23,415 bases of DNA from JALYNX01 sp035292685 (GCA_035292685.1 DATDPP010000010.1:1-23415); one strand, 5' to 3'; positions 6,849-14,501 are shown, counted from the first letter of the stretch. Made by a program: numbers and translations. The notes: generated by a model not told the origin, from the letters alone.

Positions 6849-6889
6849 CGTGTGCAGGCCTCCACCGTCACGGTGGGTAGCCGCACACG
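6849..6889. promoter_or_regulatory. 41-bp dyad, copy 2, overlapping the ppc promoter
   Basis: The same design as copy 1: outer arms CGTGTGC (6849-6855) and GCACACG (6883-6889), inner CCACCGTCACGGTGG (6862-6876), centred on 6869. The centres of the two copies are exactly 60 bases apart. The outer arms and inner core are conserved while the gap bases differ, which points to selection on the arms. The element ends 3 bases before the ppc -10 hexamer and covers the -35 position, where a bound protein would block transcription. Confidence 0.6.
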
Positions 6890-6892
6890 ACC

Positions 6893-6898
6893 TACCCT
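6893..6898 (+). promoter_or_regulatory. -10 element for leaderless ppc
   Basis: TACCCT fits TANNNT and is followed by 6 bases and the ppc GTG at 6905. No Shine-Dalgarno sequence precedes the GTG. This is the same spacing as at 3666 and 3715. Confidence 0.5.
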
Positions 6899-6904
6899 GT
6901 CCTC

Positions 6905-9616
6905 GTGGCAACAAATCCCGACGAACAGCTCCGCGCCGACATCCGTCGGCTGGGCAATCAGCTCGGTGACGCCCTGGTCCGCCAGCACGGCCCGGAGTTG
7001 TTGGATCTCGTCGAAAAGGTGCGAGCCCTGGGCAAGTCGGTTCGCCGGGGTGGGAGCGCCGAAGCTTCCGACGGGCTCGACGGTGTGCTGTCCGCCCTCG
7101 CCGTCCACGATGTGATCGCCCTGGTGCGGGCCTTCACCACCTACTTCTACCTGGCCAACGTCGCCGAGCAGGTACACCGGGTCGACCAACTCGCCACGGA
7201 TGATCGGTATCTGAAGGCAACGGTGGACCGAATCCTGGACGCCGGGGTGGATAGCGACGAGCTGGCAGAGGTGCTCTCCCGTCTTGAAGTGAGGCCTGTC
7301 TTCACCGCCCATCCCACCGAAGCGGCCCGACGTTCAATTCTCAGCAAGACACGCCGGCTCGCCGACCTGATCGAGCAGCGGCTGGAGGCCCAGGATGAGG
7401 ACCTCCGGTTGATGATCGACCACCGCTCGGCGGAGCTGATCGACCAGATCTGGCAGACCGACGAGCTGCGAATCGAGAGACCGAGCCCGGTGGATGAGGC
7501 CCGCTCCGCCCTCTACTACCTGGTCCAGGTGGCCGACGAGGTGATGCCCGGGCTCGCCGACCATGTCGCCTACCAATTGGAGCGTTTGGGGCTACCGGTC
7601 ACCGCCGCCCCGATCAGATTCGGGTCCTGGGTCGGTGGCGACCGGGACGGCAACCCCGAGGTGACCCCGTCCACGACCCTCGACACCCTGGCCCTGCAAC
7701 ACGACCGCGGGCTCCACCATCTGATCTCTCGGATGGAAAACCTCTCGAACGAGCTTTCCATGTCCCAGAGGCTCTCCCCGATCAGCGAGGAGCTCGGCGC
7801 TTCGCTGGCCGAAGATCGCGAGCATCTACCCGAGATCTGGCAACGGGAGCAGCGTCGGACCGCGGCCGAGCCCTATCGGCTCAAGTGCTCCTACATCCAT
7901 GCCCGGCTGATCAACACCAACCGGCGGATCCAGCAGGGGCTCCCCTACCGGGCCGGGCACGACTACGCCCACCCCGGGGAGCTGATAGCCGACCTCGACA
8001 TCATGGACTCGTCGCTGCGGGCCGCCCGGGGCCAGCTGATCGCAGATGGCGCCCTGTCCAGGGTTCGTCGGGCGGCGGTGACCTTCGGGTTCCAGATGGC
8101 GACCCTCGACATCAGGGAGCACGCCGCCAAGCACCACTCGGCGCTCGCCGAGTTCTACGACCTGGTCGATATCCCATACGACGGACTAGACAACGAGGGA
8201 CGGCAGAGTCTGCTCGGATCCGAGCTGGCCGGGTCGCGACCACTCACCGGCCCCAACACGGTCACCAGTGACGAGGCCGGGAACACGCTCGGCACCTTCC
8301 ACGCCATCGCCGAGGCCAAGGCCCGCTATGGCGATCAGGTCATCGAGAGCTACGTCGTCTCCATGACCGAGACCCCCGCCGACGTCCTCGAGGTGGCGGT
8401 CCTGGCCCGGGAGGCGGGCCTGATCGACCTGCGCCGGGGGGTGGCGTCGATCGGGATCGTCCCTCTGGTCGAAACCATCGACGATCTGGCGAATGCCGGC
8501 CCGCTTCTCGAAGGTCTCTTCGCCGACCCTCATTACCGGCGCATCGTCTCGATCCGGGGCGACACCCAGGAGGTGATGCTGGGGTACTCGGACTCCAACA
8601 AGGTCGGGGGCATCACCACCAGCCAATGGGAGATCTACAAGGCGCAACGGGTGATGCGAAACGTCGCCGCCGAGCATGGGGTCCATCTCCGGCTGTTCCA
8701 CGGCCGTGGCGGAACCGTCGGCAGAGGTGGCGGCCCCACTCACGCCGCCATCCTCGCCCAGCCTTACGGGACGATCGACGGCGACCTCAAGGTGACCGAA
8801 CAGGGAGAGGTGATCTCCGAGAAGTACGGGAATCCCGATATCGCAGCTCGCAACCTGGAGTTGCTGTTGGCCTCGGTGCTCGAATCGTCGCTTCTTCACC
8901 GTCGATCCCGGCGTTCCCGAGAGACCCTCGATCGCTGGACCGAGGCGATGGATTGCTTCTCCACCGAAGCCCACAGCGCCTACCGCGAACTTGTGGAGCA
9001 CCCGAGTCTGGTTCCGTACTTCCTGACCTCGACTCCGGTGGAGGAGTTGGGGCGGCTCAATCTGGGCAGCCGGCCGTCACGCCGGCCCGGCGGCGTTGGA
9101 GGGATCGAAGACCTGCGAGCCATCCCCTGGGTATTCGGCTGGACCCAAACCCGTCAAATCGTCCCCGGCTGGTATGGGGTGGGGAGTGGGCTCCAAGCGG
9201 CGGGCAAGGCCGGATACGGCGAGGTGATCGACGAGATGGCCGACGAGTGGCCTTACTTCCAGACCTTCCTCTCCAATGTGGAGATGACATTGGCCAAGAC
9301 CGATCTCGACATTGCCGAGCGATACGTCGAAGCCCTGGTCCCGGCCCAGCACCGTGGATTGTTGGATCGTCTCAAGTCAGAAGCCGAGTTGGCCACCGGC
9401 GAGATCATCGCCGTTCGAAAGCATGAGGTCTTGATCGAGGACCTCCCCTTGCTGCGTAAGACCCTCGCGGTACGCGACCTTTATCTCGACCCGATCAACT
9501 ATCTCCAGGTGTCATTGCTGGCCCGAAGCCGCTCCGGTGAGACCGGGCCCGATCTGAGTCGGGCATTGCTGCTCACCGTGAACGGGATCGCCACCGGGAT
9601 GCGCAACACCGGGTAG
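6905..9616 (+). CDS. ppc: Phosphoenolpyruvate carboxylase
   Basis: The 903-residue enzyme converts PEP and bicarbonate to oxaloacetate, refilling the TCA cycle; it is cytosolic. The usual family length is about 880-970. Key motifs are present in order: VFTAHPTEA with catalytic His136, GSWVGGDRDGNPEVT near 240, MLGYSDSNKVGG near 560, FHGRGGTVGRGGGPTH near 598-613, and the C-terminal end MRNTG, whose Asn belongs to the aspartate feedback site in well-studied homologues. Feedback by aspartate is therefore plausible. The GTG start is supported by the TACCCT hexamer 6 bases upstream. Two long dyads at 6789-6889 suggest specific transcriptional control. The gene appears to be a single transcription unit, because upp has its own promoter candidate. 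Confidence 0.97.
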   Translation: MATNPDEQLRADIRRLGNQLGDALVRQHGPELLDLVEKVRALGKSVRRGGSAEASDGLDGVLSALAVHDVIALVRAFTTYFYLANVAEQVHRVDQLATDDRYLKATVDRILDAGVDSDELAEVLSRLEVRPVFTAHPTEAARRSILSKTRRLADLIEQRLEAQDEDLRLMIDHRSAELIDQIWQTDELRIERPSPVDEARSALYYLVQVADEVMPGLADHVAYQLERLGLPVTAAPIRFGSWVGGDRDGNPEVTPSTTLDTLALQHDRGLHHLISRMENLSNELSMSQRLSPISEELGASLAEDREHLPEIWQREQRRTAAEPYRLKCSYIHARLINTNRRIQQGLPYRAGHDYAHPGELIADLDIMDSSLRAARGQLIADGALSRVRRAAVTFGFQMATLDIREHAAKHHSALAEFYDLVDIPYDGLDNEGRQSLLGSELAGSRPLTGPNTVTSDEAGNTLGTFHAIAEAKARYGDQVIESYVVSMTETPADVLEVAVLAREAGLIDLRRGVASIGIVPLVETIDDLANAGPLLEGLFADPHYRRIVSIRGDTQEVMLGYSDSNKVGGITTSQWEIYKAQRVMRNVAAEHGVHLRLFHGRGGTVGRGGGPTHAAILAQPYGTIDGDLKVTEQGEVISEKYGNPDIAARNLELLLASVLESSLLHRRSRRSRETLDRWTEAMDCFSTEAHSAYRELVEHPSLVPYFLTSTPVEELGRLNLGSRPSRRPGGVGGIEDLRAIPWVFGWTQTRQIVPGWYGVGSGLQAAGKAGYGEVIDEMADEWPYFQTFLSNVEMTLAKTDLDIAERYVEALVPAQHRGLLDRLKSEAELATGEIIAVRKHEVLIEDLPLLRKTLAVRDLYLDPINYLQVSLLARSRSGETGPDLSRALLLTVNGIATGMRNTG

Positions 9617-9641
9617 GCAGGCCGCTTTCGCTCCCCGCCAC

Positions 9642-9657
9642 GCGGCAACGGTGCCGC
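9642..9657. promoter_or_regulatory. Inverted repeat in the upp promoter
   Basis: GCGGCA and TGCCGC form a 6-bp perfect inverted repeat around ACGG, between the ppc stop and the upp -10 hexamer. It lies in the spacer between the -10 and where a -35 would be. It could be an operator or a weak hairpin ending ppc; no T-run follows. Confidence 0.35.
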
Positions 9658-9658
9658 T

Positions 9659-9664
9659 TAACCT
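9659..9664 (+). promoter_or_regulatory. -10 element for upp
   Basis: TAACCT fits TANNNT and ends 8 bases before the ATG at 9673. The transcript would have a leader of about 0-2 bases. There is no Shine-Dalgarno sequence. Confidence 0.42.
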
Positions 9665-9672
9665 TGCCTCCC

Positions 9673-10293
9673 ATGCCCCTCACTCTCCTCGACCACCCCC
9701 TCGCCGGCGATCTGCTCACGGTCCTGCGCCGCGCCGACACCGAGCCTCCCGAGTTCCGCCAGACGGCCGAGCGTCTCGGCTACCTCCTGGTCGCCGAAGC
9801 CCTTTCGGACATGCCGGCCGACGAGGTCGACGTCAGGACCCCCCTCGAGGACATGAAGGGCAACCAGCTCCATCGACCCGTCGTGGCGGTAGCGGTGCTC
9901 CGCGCCGGTCTCGGGCTTCTGCAATCGGTGCTCACGCTGGTTCCCGACGCCGCCATCGGGTTTGCCGGTGTCCAGCGCAACGAGGAGACCGCCGAGCCCA
10001 TGGAGTACTACGAGCGGTTTCCCCCGCTCGACCAGGCGAGAGTGTTGATCCTGGAGCCGATGCTGGCCACGGGTGGCTCGTTGAGCTGGGCGGTCGACAA
10101 AGTCAAGGAGAACGGGGCCCGCGACATCACGGCGGTGTGCGTGGTCACCGCACCCACTGGGGTGGAGAAGATGGAGAGGGACCATCCGGACGTCCGGATC
10201 GTCGCCGCCGCCCTCGACCGCGAACTTGACGAGAATTTCTACATCCGCCCCGGTCTCGGTGACATGGGAGATCGTCTCTTCGGGACGCTGTGA
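9673..10293 (+). CDS. upp: Uracil phosphoribosyltransferase
   Basis: The 206-residue enzyme makes UMP from uracil and PRPP in pyrimidine salvage, close to the family's usual 208. The PRPP loop is ILEPMLATGGS at 126-136, and the C-terminal uracil-binding segment is YIRPGLGDMGDRLFGT. The loop has Glu at 128 where most family members I recall have Asp (DPMLATGGS), a conservative change. ATG at 9673 is chosen over an in-frame TTG at 9664 because homologues start near this point and the TAACCT hexamer would overlap the TTG. The stop overlaps the next GTG start (GTGA). Its partners deoA and cdd, which supply uracil, are both in this window but in other operons. Confidence 0.95.
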   Translation: MPLTLLDHPLAGDLLTVLRRADTEPPEFRQTAERLGYLLVAEALSDMPADEVDVRTPLEDMKGNQLHRPVVAVAVLRAGLGLLQSVLTLVPDAAIGFAGVQRNEETAEPMEYYERFPPLDQARVLILEPMLATGGSLSWAVDKVKENGARDITAVCVVTAPTGVEKMERDHPDVRIVAAALDRELDENFYIRPGLGDMGDRLFGTL

Positions 10294-10601
10294 GCGGATT
10301 CGAGGAGGCAGTGCTCGAGGTGATCGGCTCACTACGACCCGGCGAGGTGGTCACCTACGGTGAGGTGGCGGCAGAAGCAGGGTTCCCAGGGGCGGCCCGG
10401 GCCGTGGGCTCGATTCTCCGGACGTCGGATGCCGAGATTCCCTGGTGGCGGGTGGTGGGTGCCGGTGGCCAGCTCCGCTCACCCCATCCGGACCGCCAGA
10501 GACGTCTCCTGGAGGAGGAAGGGGTGAGCCTCGAGGAGGGAAAGGTCCACGTTGCCAGGAACCATCGACCCCTCTCCAACCGTCCAAATGACGACACCTG
10601 A
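10290..10601 (+). CDS. Alkyltransferase-like (ATL/MGMT-family) DNA-binding protein
   Basis: The 103-residue protein matches the C-terminal DNA-binding domain of O6-alkylguanine-DNA alkyltransferases. It has VTYGEVAAEAG near 21-31 and the helix AARAVGSIL with the expected Arg finger at 37. In place of the PCHRV active site it has PWWRVV (51-56), so the alkyl-acceptor Cys is replaced by Trp. This defines ATL proteins, which bind alkylated guanine without repairing it and hand the lesion to nucleotide excision repair. The segment RQRRLLEEEGV follows as in other ATLs. The GTG start lies in a 4-base overlap with the upp stop, so the two are co-translated although their functions are not obviously linked. 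Confidence 0.88.
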   Translation: MSGFEEAVLEVIGSLRPGEVVTYGEVAAEAGFPGAARAVGSILRTSDAEIPWWRVVGAGGQLRSPHPDRQRRLLEEEGVSLEEGKVHVARNHRPLSNRPNDDT

Positions 10602-10612
10602 ATGGAGTAGTG

Positions 10613-11347
10613 ATGCGTCGCTCGACAATGGCCTTGGTTGCCGTCTCAGCCCTGGTTCTCGCCGCCTGCACAGCGAGTAGCAGCGAGCCACCCGTGGTCA
10701 ACGTGACCGGGGCCGGAGGGAACCTGACCGGGATCACCGTCACCGGCACCGGAGAGGTGACCGGGACACCGGACACCGTCGAGGTCACCCTGGGTGTTTC
10801 CGTTCTCGCCGACACCGTCCAGGAGGCCGCGGCCACCGCGGCCCAGAAGGCGGACGCACTCATCTCGGCCCTCACTGACGGTGGAGTTGCCCCCGAGGAC
10901 ATCACCACCACCGACTATTCGATCTACCCCGAATACGACTACTCCAACAACACAGAGTTGCTCGTCGGCTACCGGGTCAGCAACACGGTCCGGGCCAAGA
11001 TTCGCAACGTGGACGAGGTCGGTTCCCTCCTCGACGCCGCCACCGCCGCCGGCGGTGACGACACCCGGGTGAGCGGTCTTCAGTTCAGCATCGACGACGA
11101 TGCCGAACTCCTCGAGGCCGCCCGCGCCGCCGCCTGGGACGACGCTTTGGCCAAGGCCACTCAACTCGCCGAATTGTCGGGTCAGGAACTGGGAAAGGCG
11201 ATCTCGATCAACGAGACGGTGAGCAGCACCCAGCCACCCGTCTTCTACGAGGCTGCCGGGGGTGACAGGGCAAGTGAGACCCCGATTGAGCCCGGTACCT
11301 CAGTCGTCACGATCAACCTCTCGGTCAACTTCGCCCTCGCCGGCTAA
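10613..11347 (+). CDS. SIMPL (DUF541) domain lipoprotein
   Basis: The 244-residue protein starts with a signal peptide ending in a lipobox, LVLAAC, with Cys19 as the probable lipid anchor, so it should sit on the outer face of the membrane. A Ser-rich linker follows, then a SIMPL domain: the opening ITVTGTGEVTGTPDTVEV, the central TDYSIYPEYDY, and YRVSNTV. The biochemical function of SIMPL proteins is not settled; some are linked to outer-surface or stress functions. ATG at 10613 is preferred to GTG at 10610 because GGAG (10604-10607) sits 5 bases before it. The stop overlaps the convergent stop of the rhodanese-MoeB gene by 3 bases. A 5-bp inverted repeat (CCGGC/GCCGG, 11340-11353) spans both stops. 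Confidence 0.9.
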   Translation: MRRSTMALVAVSALVLAACTASSSEPPVVNVTGAGGNLTGITVTGTGEVTGTPDTVEVTLGVSVLADTVQEAAATAAQKADALISALTDGGVAPEDITTTDYSIYPEYDYSNNTELLVGYRVSNTVRAKIRNVDEVGSLLDAATAAGGDDTRVSGLQFSIDDDAELLEAARAAAWDDALAKATQLAELSGQELGKAISINETVSSTQPPVFYEAAGGDRASETPIEPGTSVVTINLSVNFALAG

Positions 11348-12516
11348 GGCCGGGCAACCGATCCGGCAGGAGCACAAGACGGGTCGTAATCCACCAGCCT
11401 CGGTGGATGATCCTCGTCGGCGCACGCCGGGCAATCCGGGGTGCGCCGGACGTTCAAGGGCAGGAACTCCTGGCTCAACCCGTCGTAGGTCAGAAGACGC
11501 CCGACCAAGGGGTCTCCGAGCTGGAGCAGGATCTTGATCGCCTCGATGGCCTGCAGCGACCCGATGATCCCCGGTAGCACCCCGAGAACCCCGGCCTCGG
11601 CGCACGAAGGCGCCAGCTCCGGTGGGGGCGGCTCGGCGAACTGACAGCGGTAGCACGGCCCGTGGTAGGGGTCGTAGACCGTGACCTGTCCTTCGAACCG
11701 GAAGATGGAGCCGTGCACCACCGGGATCCGCAGGTGAAGGGACGCGTCGTTGACCAGGTAACGGGTCGGGAAATTGTCCCCGCCGTCGACGATGACGTCA
11801 TAACCGCCAAGGATGCGAAGCACGTTGTCAGCGGAAAGGCGCTCGTTGTAGGTGACGATCTTGACGTCGGGGTTGAGTGCGCTCAAGGTCTCCCGGGCCG
11901 ATTCGACCTTCGACTGACCGAGCCGCTCCACGTTGTGCAGGATCTGCCGCTGCAGGTTGGAGACATCGACCACATCGAAGTCCACGATCCCCAGGGTTCC
12001 CACCCCGGCCGCCGCCAGATAGAGCGCCGCCGGCGAGCCGAGGCCACCGGCTCCGATCACCACCACCTTCGACTCGAGCAGCTTGATCTGGCCCGCTTCC
12101 CCCACCTCGGGCAGGAGTGTGTGTCGGCTGTAACGGCCCCGCTGGTCGGTGGTCAAGCCCTTCGGCGTTCCCCAGGGGAAGCCCTCGGCCTTCCATCTCC
12201 CGAATCCACCCGCCAACGAGAAGACCTCGGTGTAACCCAACTGCTGAAGGGAAAGCGCTGCCAAGGCCGACCTCGCTCCAACGGCGCAATAGAGGACCAC
12301 CTGTTGGTCGATGTCGGGGACGTGGCTCCGGACCGAGCCCTCGAGCAGGCCCCGCGCCAGGTGGATCGATCCTTCGATGGAGCCCTGATCGAACTCGTCG
12401 GCCTCACGGACGTCCAGCACCGTGACCTCACCCAGCCGCGATTCGAGCTCTTCGGGCTGGATCTCACGGATCTGGCTCTTGGCCGCCGCCACCAGTTCCT
12501 GGTAGGTCATGCTCAT
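11344..12516 (-). CDS. moeB: Rhodanese-ThiF fusion: MoeB/MoeZ-type adenylyltransferase
   Basis: The 390-residue protein has an N-terminal rhodanese domain (about 15-115, active loop CAVGARS with Cys77) followed by a ThiF/MoeB adenylyltransferase domain. The latter has RYSRHTLLPEVG near 128, ATP-binding VVVIGAGGLGSP at 151-162, and DGGDNFPTR near 244-252. Two CxxC pairs (CYRC 288-291, CPAC 362-365) would hold zinc, and Cys305 (PSCAEAGVLG) matches the catalytic region. Such proteins activate the C-terminal glycine of a small sulfur carrier (MoaD or ThiS type) and pass sulfur to it, here probably for molybdopterin. In the better-known MoeZ the rhodanese is C-terminal, so the order is reversed. 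GGAGG 8 bases before ATG 12516 supports the start. It complements the XdhC genes functionally. Confidence 0.92.
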   Translation of the reverse strand: MSMTYQELVAAAKSQIREIQPEELESRLGEVTVLDVREADEFDQGSIEGSIHLARGLLEGSVRSHVPDIDQQVVLYCAVGARSALAALSLQQLGYTEVFSLAGGFGRWKAEGFPWGTPKGLTTDQRGRYSRHTLLPEVGEAGQIKLLESKVVVIGAGGLGSPAALYLAAAGVGTLGIVDFDVVDVSNLQRQILHNVERLGQSKVESARETLSALNPDVKIVTYNERLSADNVLRILGGYDVIVDGGDNFPTRYLVNDASLHLRIPVVHGSIFRFEGQVTVYDPYHGPCYRCQFAEPPPPELAPSCAEAGVLGVLPGIIGSLQAIEAIKILLQLGDPLVGRLLTYDGLSQEFLPLNVRRTPDCPACADEDHPPRLVDYDPSCAPAGSVARP

Positions 12517-12536
12517 CCGGTCAACCTCCGGTCAAC
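12517..12536 (-). repeat. 11-base tandem repeat before moeB
   Basis: On the minus strand GTTGACCGG occurs twice with a period of 11 bases, directly before the start codon. The GGAG between the copies is part of the Shine-Dalgarno sequence. A third GTTGACC lies at 12569-12575, in the proposed -35. The repeats could be tandem protein sites close to one helical turn apart, or chance. Confidence 0.4.
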
Positions 12537-12545
12537 ACACGGTCC

Positions 12546-12574
12546 ATGATGGCTCTGCGCCAACCGGGGGTCAA
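12546..12574 (-). promoter_or_regulatory. Candidate moeB promoter
   Basis: On the minus strand TTGACC (12569-12574) and CATCAT (12546-12551) are separated by 17 bases. The start of transcription would be near 12539, leaving a leader of about 23 bases that contains the GGAGG ribosome site. The -35 is good and the -10 imperfect. Confidence 0.45.
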
Positions 12575-12642
12575 CATCCGCCACTAGAGCGGCTCTCCAC
12601 GGTCGCCTATCGTAAGGGCCACCTAAACGAGGACAAGCGAAG

Positions 12643-13473
12643 ATGACCACCAAGACCAGCGCACCCGGCAACCTCACTGCCGAAGAGTTGAGCACACTTC
12701 TGACACTGATCAAGAAGGCCGATAGCGTCGAGTTGAAGCTCACGGTTCCCGACTCCGGCCGACGCTCGGCGATAGCCGCCCTGGACGTGGACCCCCTGGA
12801 CGCGCACATTCGCCAGGTCTTCTTCTTCGACACGGTCGACCTGACGCTCAACAAAGCCGGAGTTGTGGTGCGGGCCCGCCGCATTCAGGGCCGCGACGGG
12901 GACTCGACGGTGAAGTTGCGCCCCGTTGTGCCCGACGACTTGCCCCCTGAGCTCCGCAAATCGCCCGACTTCGGCGTCGAGGTGGACGCCCTTCCCGGCG
13001 GTTATGTGTGCTCCGGCTCGATGAAGGGGGTGGCGAAATCACTTGACGTGAGAGAGGTGGCGGCCGGAAAGCGCCCGATCCGCAAACTGTTCACCAAACA
13101 ACAGCGGGCTTTCTTTGCCGACCATGCACCCGAAGGGCTCGAGCTGGACGATTTGAAGGTCCTGGGGCCAATCAACGTCTTCAAGCTCAAGTTCGCCCCA
13201 CGGGACTTCAATCGCTCGATGGTGGCCGAGCTGTGGAATTACCCCGACGGTTCGCGCATCCTGGAGTTGTCGACCAAGTGCATGCCCAACGAGGCCTTCC
13301 AGGTGGCCGCGGAGGCACGGGCGTTCCTGACCGGACATGGCATCGATCTCTCGGCCGAGCAGCAGACCAAGACCGCAGCCGCCCTCGAATTCTTCGCCAA
13401 TGAGGCGCGTGAAATGGCCAAGCCGAACGCCAAGGCCAAGGCGGCTTCGCCAAAGAGCAGCTCCGGCTTGTAA
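12643..13473 (+). CDS. CYTH-fold protein (triphosphate tunnel family)
   Basis: The 276-residue protein carries CYTH-like motifs: VELKLTV at 29-35 (the ExExK motif with its first Glu replaced by Ser28), VFFFDTVDLTLNKAGVVVRARR at about 59-80, STVKLRPV at 88-95, and later FKLKFAPRDF and ILELSTKC with alternating charged residues as in tunnel strands. CYTH enzymes act on triphosphates or polyphosphate; some are class IV adenylate cyclases. The specific substrate cannot be told. The C-terminus (257-276) is a Lys/Ala/Ser-rich tail. GAGGA (12629-12633) lies 9 bases before the ATG; a TATCGT hexamer at 12608-12613 is a possible -10. It ends 9 bases before the arginine genes, so it may be co-transcribed with them. 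Confidence 0.75.
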   Translation: MTTKTSAPGNLTAEELSTLLTLIKKADSVELKLTVPDSGRRSAIAALDVDPLDAHIRQVFFFDTVDLTLNKAGVVVRARRIQGRDGDSTVKLRPVVPDDLPPELRKSPDFGVEVDALPGGYVCSGSMKGVAKSLDVREVAAGKRPIRKLFTKQQRAFFADHAPEGLELDDLKVLGPINVFKLKFAPRDFNRSMVAELWNYPDGSRILELSTKCMPNEAFQVAAEARAFLTGHGIDLSAEQQTKTAAALEFFANEAREMAKPNAKAKAASPKSSSGL

Positions 13474-13482
13474 ACAACAGCA

Positions 13483-14490
13483 ATGAGGCATTTCCTCACC
13501 ACAGCCGACTGGTCTCGGCCGGAGCTTCAAGCCCTCGTCGACGAGGCGCGGGCCCTCAAGAAGACGCCTATAGGTGACTCTCTCGCCGGCAAGACCATCG
13601 CTCTCGTCTTTCTCAACAACTCCCTGCGCACCCGAACCTCCTTCGATGTCGGCATCAATCAACTCGGAGGCCACGCCGTGGTCCTCTCCCCTGAAGGAGG
13701 GATGTGGCCACTCGAGTTCGAGGACGGCGTGGTCATGGACGGCGAAGCCGAAGAGCACGTCAAGGAGGCGGCCCAGGTCCTCTCCCGGTATTGCGACCTG
13801 ATCGGGATTCGGGCCTTCCCCAAGTTCGTGGATTGGGAGGAAGATCGCAAGGATCGGATCCTCAACTCATTCACCAGGCACTCAGACGTGCCTGTGATCA
13901 ACATGGAGACCATCGTCCACCCTTGTCAGGAACTGGCTCATGTCATGGCCCTGCAGGAGAAACTCGGGCCCCTCGATGGCAAGAAGTACCTGCTCACATG
14001 GAGCTACCACCCCAAACCGCTCAACACCGCGGTGGCCAACTCGGCTCTGATGATCGCGGCCAAGTTCGGGATGGAGGTGACCCTGCTCTGCCCAACCGAG
14101 GACTACATCCTCGACGACAGATATCTCGAACAGGCTCAGGATGACGCCAACGCCCAGGGGCACATGGTGACAATCAGCCACGACACAGACGAGGCTTATG
14201 ACGGCGCCGACGTCGTATACGCCAAGAGTTGGGGCGCTCTGCCCTACTTCGGGAAATGGGAGGCTGAAAAGCCGATCCGTGACCGATACCGGCATTTCAT
14301 CGTGGACGAGGAGAAGATGGCCAACACCAACAGCGCCCTGATCAGCCATTGTCTCCCCATGCGCCGGAACCTGATCATGACCGACGCGGTGTTCGATGGC
14401 CCCAATTGCTTCGCTTACGAGGAGGCCGAGAACCGTCTCCACGTCCAGAAGGCGATCATGAAGAACCTGGTTGCCGGCCAGGTTGGGTGA
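13483..14490 (+). CDS. argF': N-acetylornithine carbamoyltransferase
   Basis: The 335-residue protein strongly resembles the Xanthomonas enzyme as I recall it: LTTADWSRPEL at the start, SLRTRTSF carbamoyl-phosphate loop at 47-54, WPLEF with Trp75, VMDGEAEEH at 84-92, VINMETIVHPCQELAH near 138-153, TWSYHPKPLNTAVANS near 172-187, YAKSWGALP, HCLP at 289-292 and EAENRLHVQKAIM near the end. It transfers carbamoyl to N-acetylornithine, giving N-acetylcitrulline. Glu90 aligns with the Glu that marks acetyl-specific enzymes; succinyl-specific ones have Pro. Ile298 stands where the Xanthomonas enzyme has a carboxylated Lys (302). No Shine-Dalgarno sequence is seen; TAAACA lies 6 bases before the ATG. 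Its stop overlaps an in-frame GTG of the next gene. Confidence 0.95.
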   Translation: MRHFLTTADWSRPELQALVDEARALKKTPIGDSLAGKTIALVFLNNSLRTRTSFDVGINQLGGHAVVLSPEGGMWPLEFEDGVVMDGEAEEHVKEAAQVLSRYCDLIGIRAFPKFVDWEEDRKDRILNSFTRHSDVPVINMETIVHPCQELAHVMALQEKLGPLDGKKYLLTWSYHPKPLNTAVANSALMIAAKFGMEVTLLCPTEDYILDDRYLEQAQDDANAQGHMVTISHDTDEAYDGADVVYAKSWGALPYFGKWEAEKPIRDRYRHFIVDEEKMANTNSALISHCLPMRRNLIMTDAVFDGPNCFAYEEAENRLHVQKAIMKNLVAGQVG

Positions 14491-14501
14491 CGGGACAGAT
14501 C

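Noticed and set aside
6789..6889. CRISPR-like repeat pair
   Set aside because: Only two copies, each a palindrome with a long dyad, and no further repeats or cas genes; a regulatory or repeat-family explanation fits better.
10290..10601. Active O6-methylguanine-DNA methyltransferase
   Set aside because: The acceptor Cys is replaced by Trp (PWWRVV), so it is called alkyltransferase-like.
13483..14490. Ordinary ornithine carbamoyltransferase, or the succinylornithine-specific type
   Set aside because: The sequence follows the acetylornithine enzyme throughout, and Glu90 stands where the succinyl type has Pro.
14349..14501. N-terminal extension of the synthase/kinase
   Set aside because: It overlaps the conserved end of argF'. 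Homologues start near the ATG at 14502; only the GTG at 14487 remains a serious alternative.
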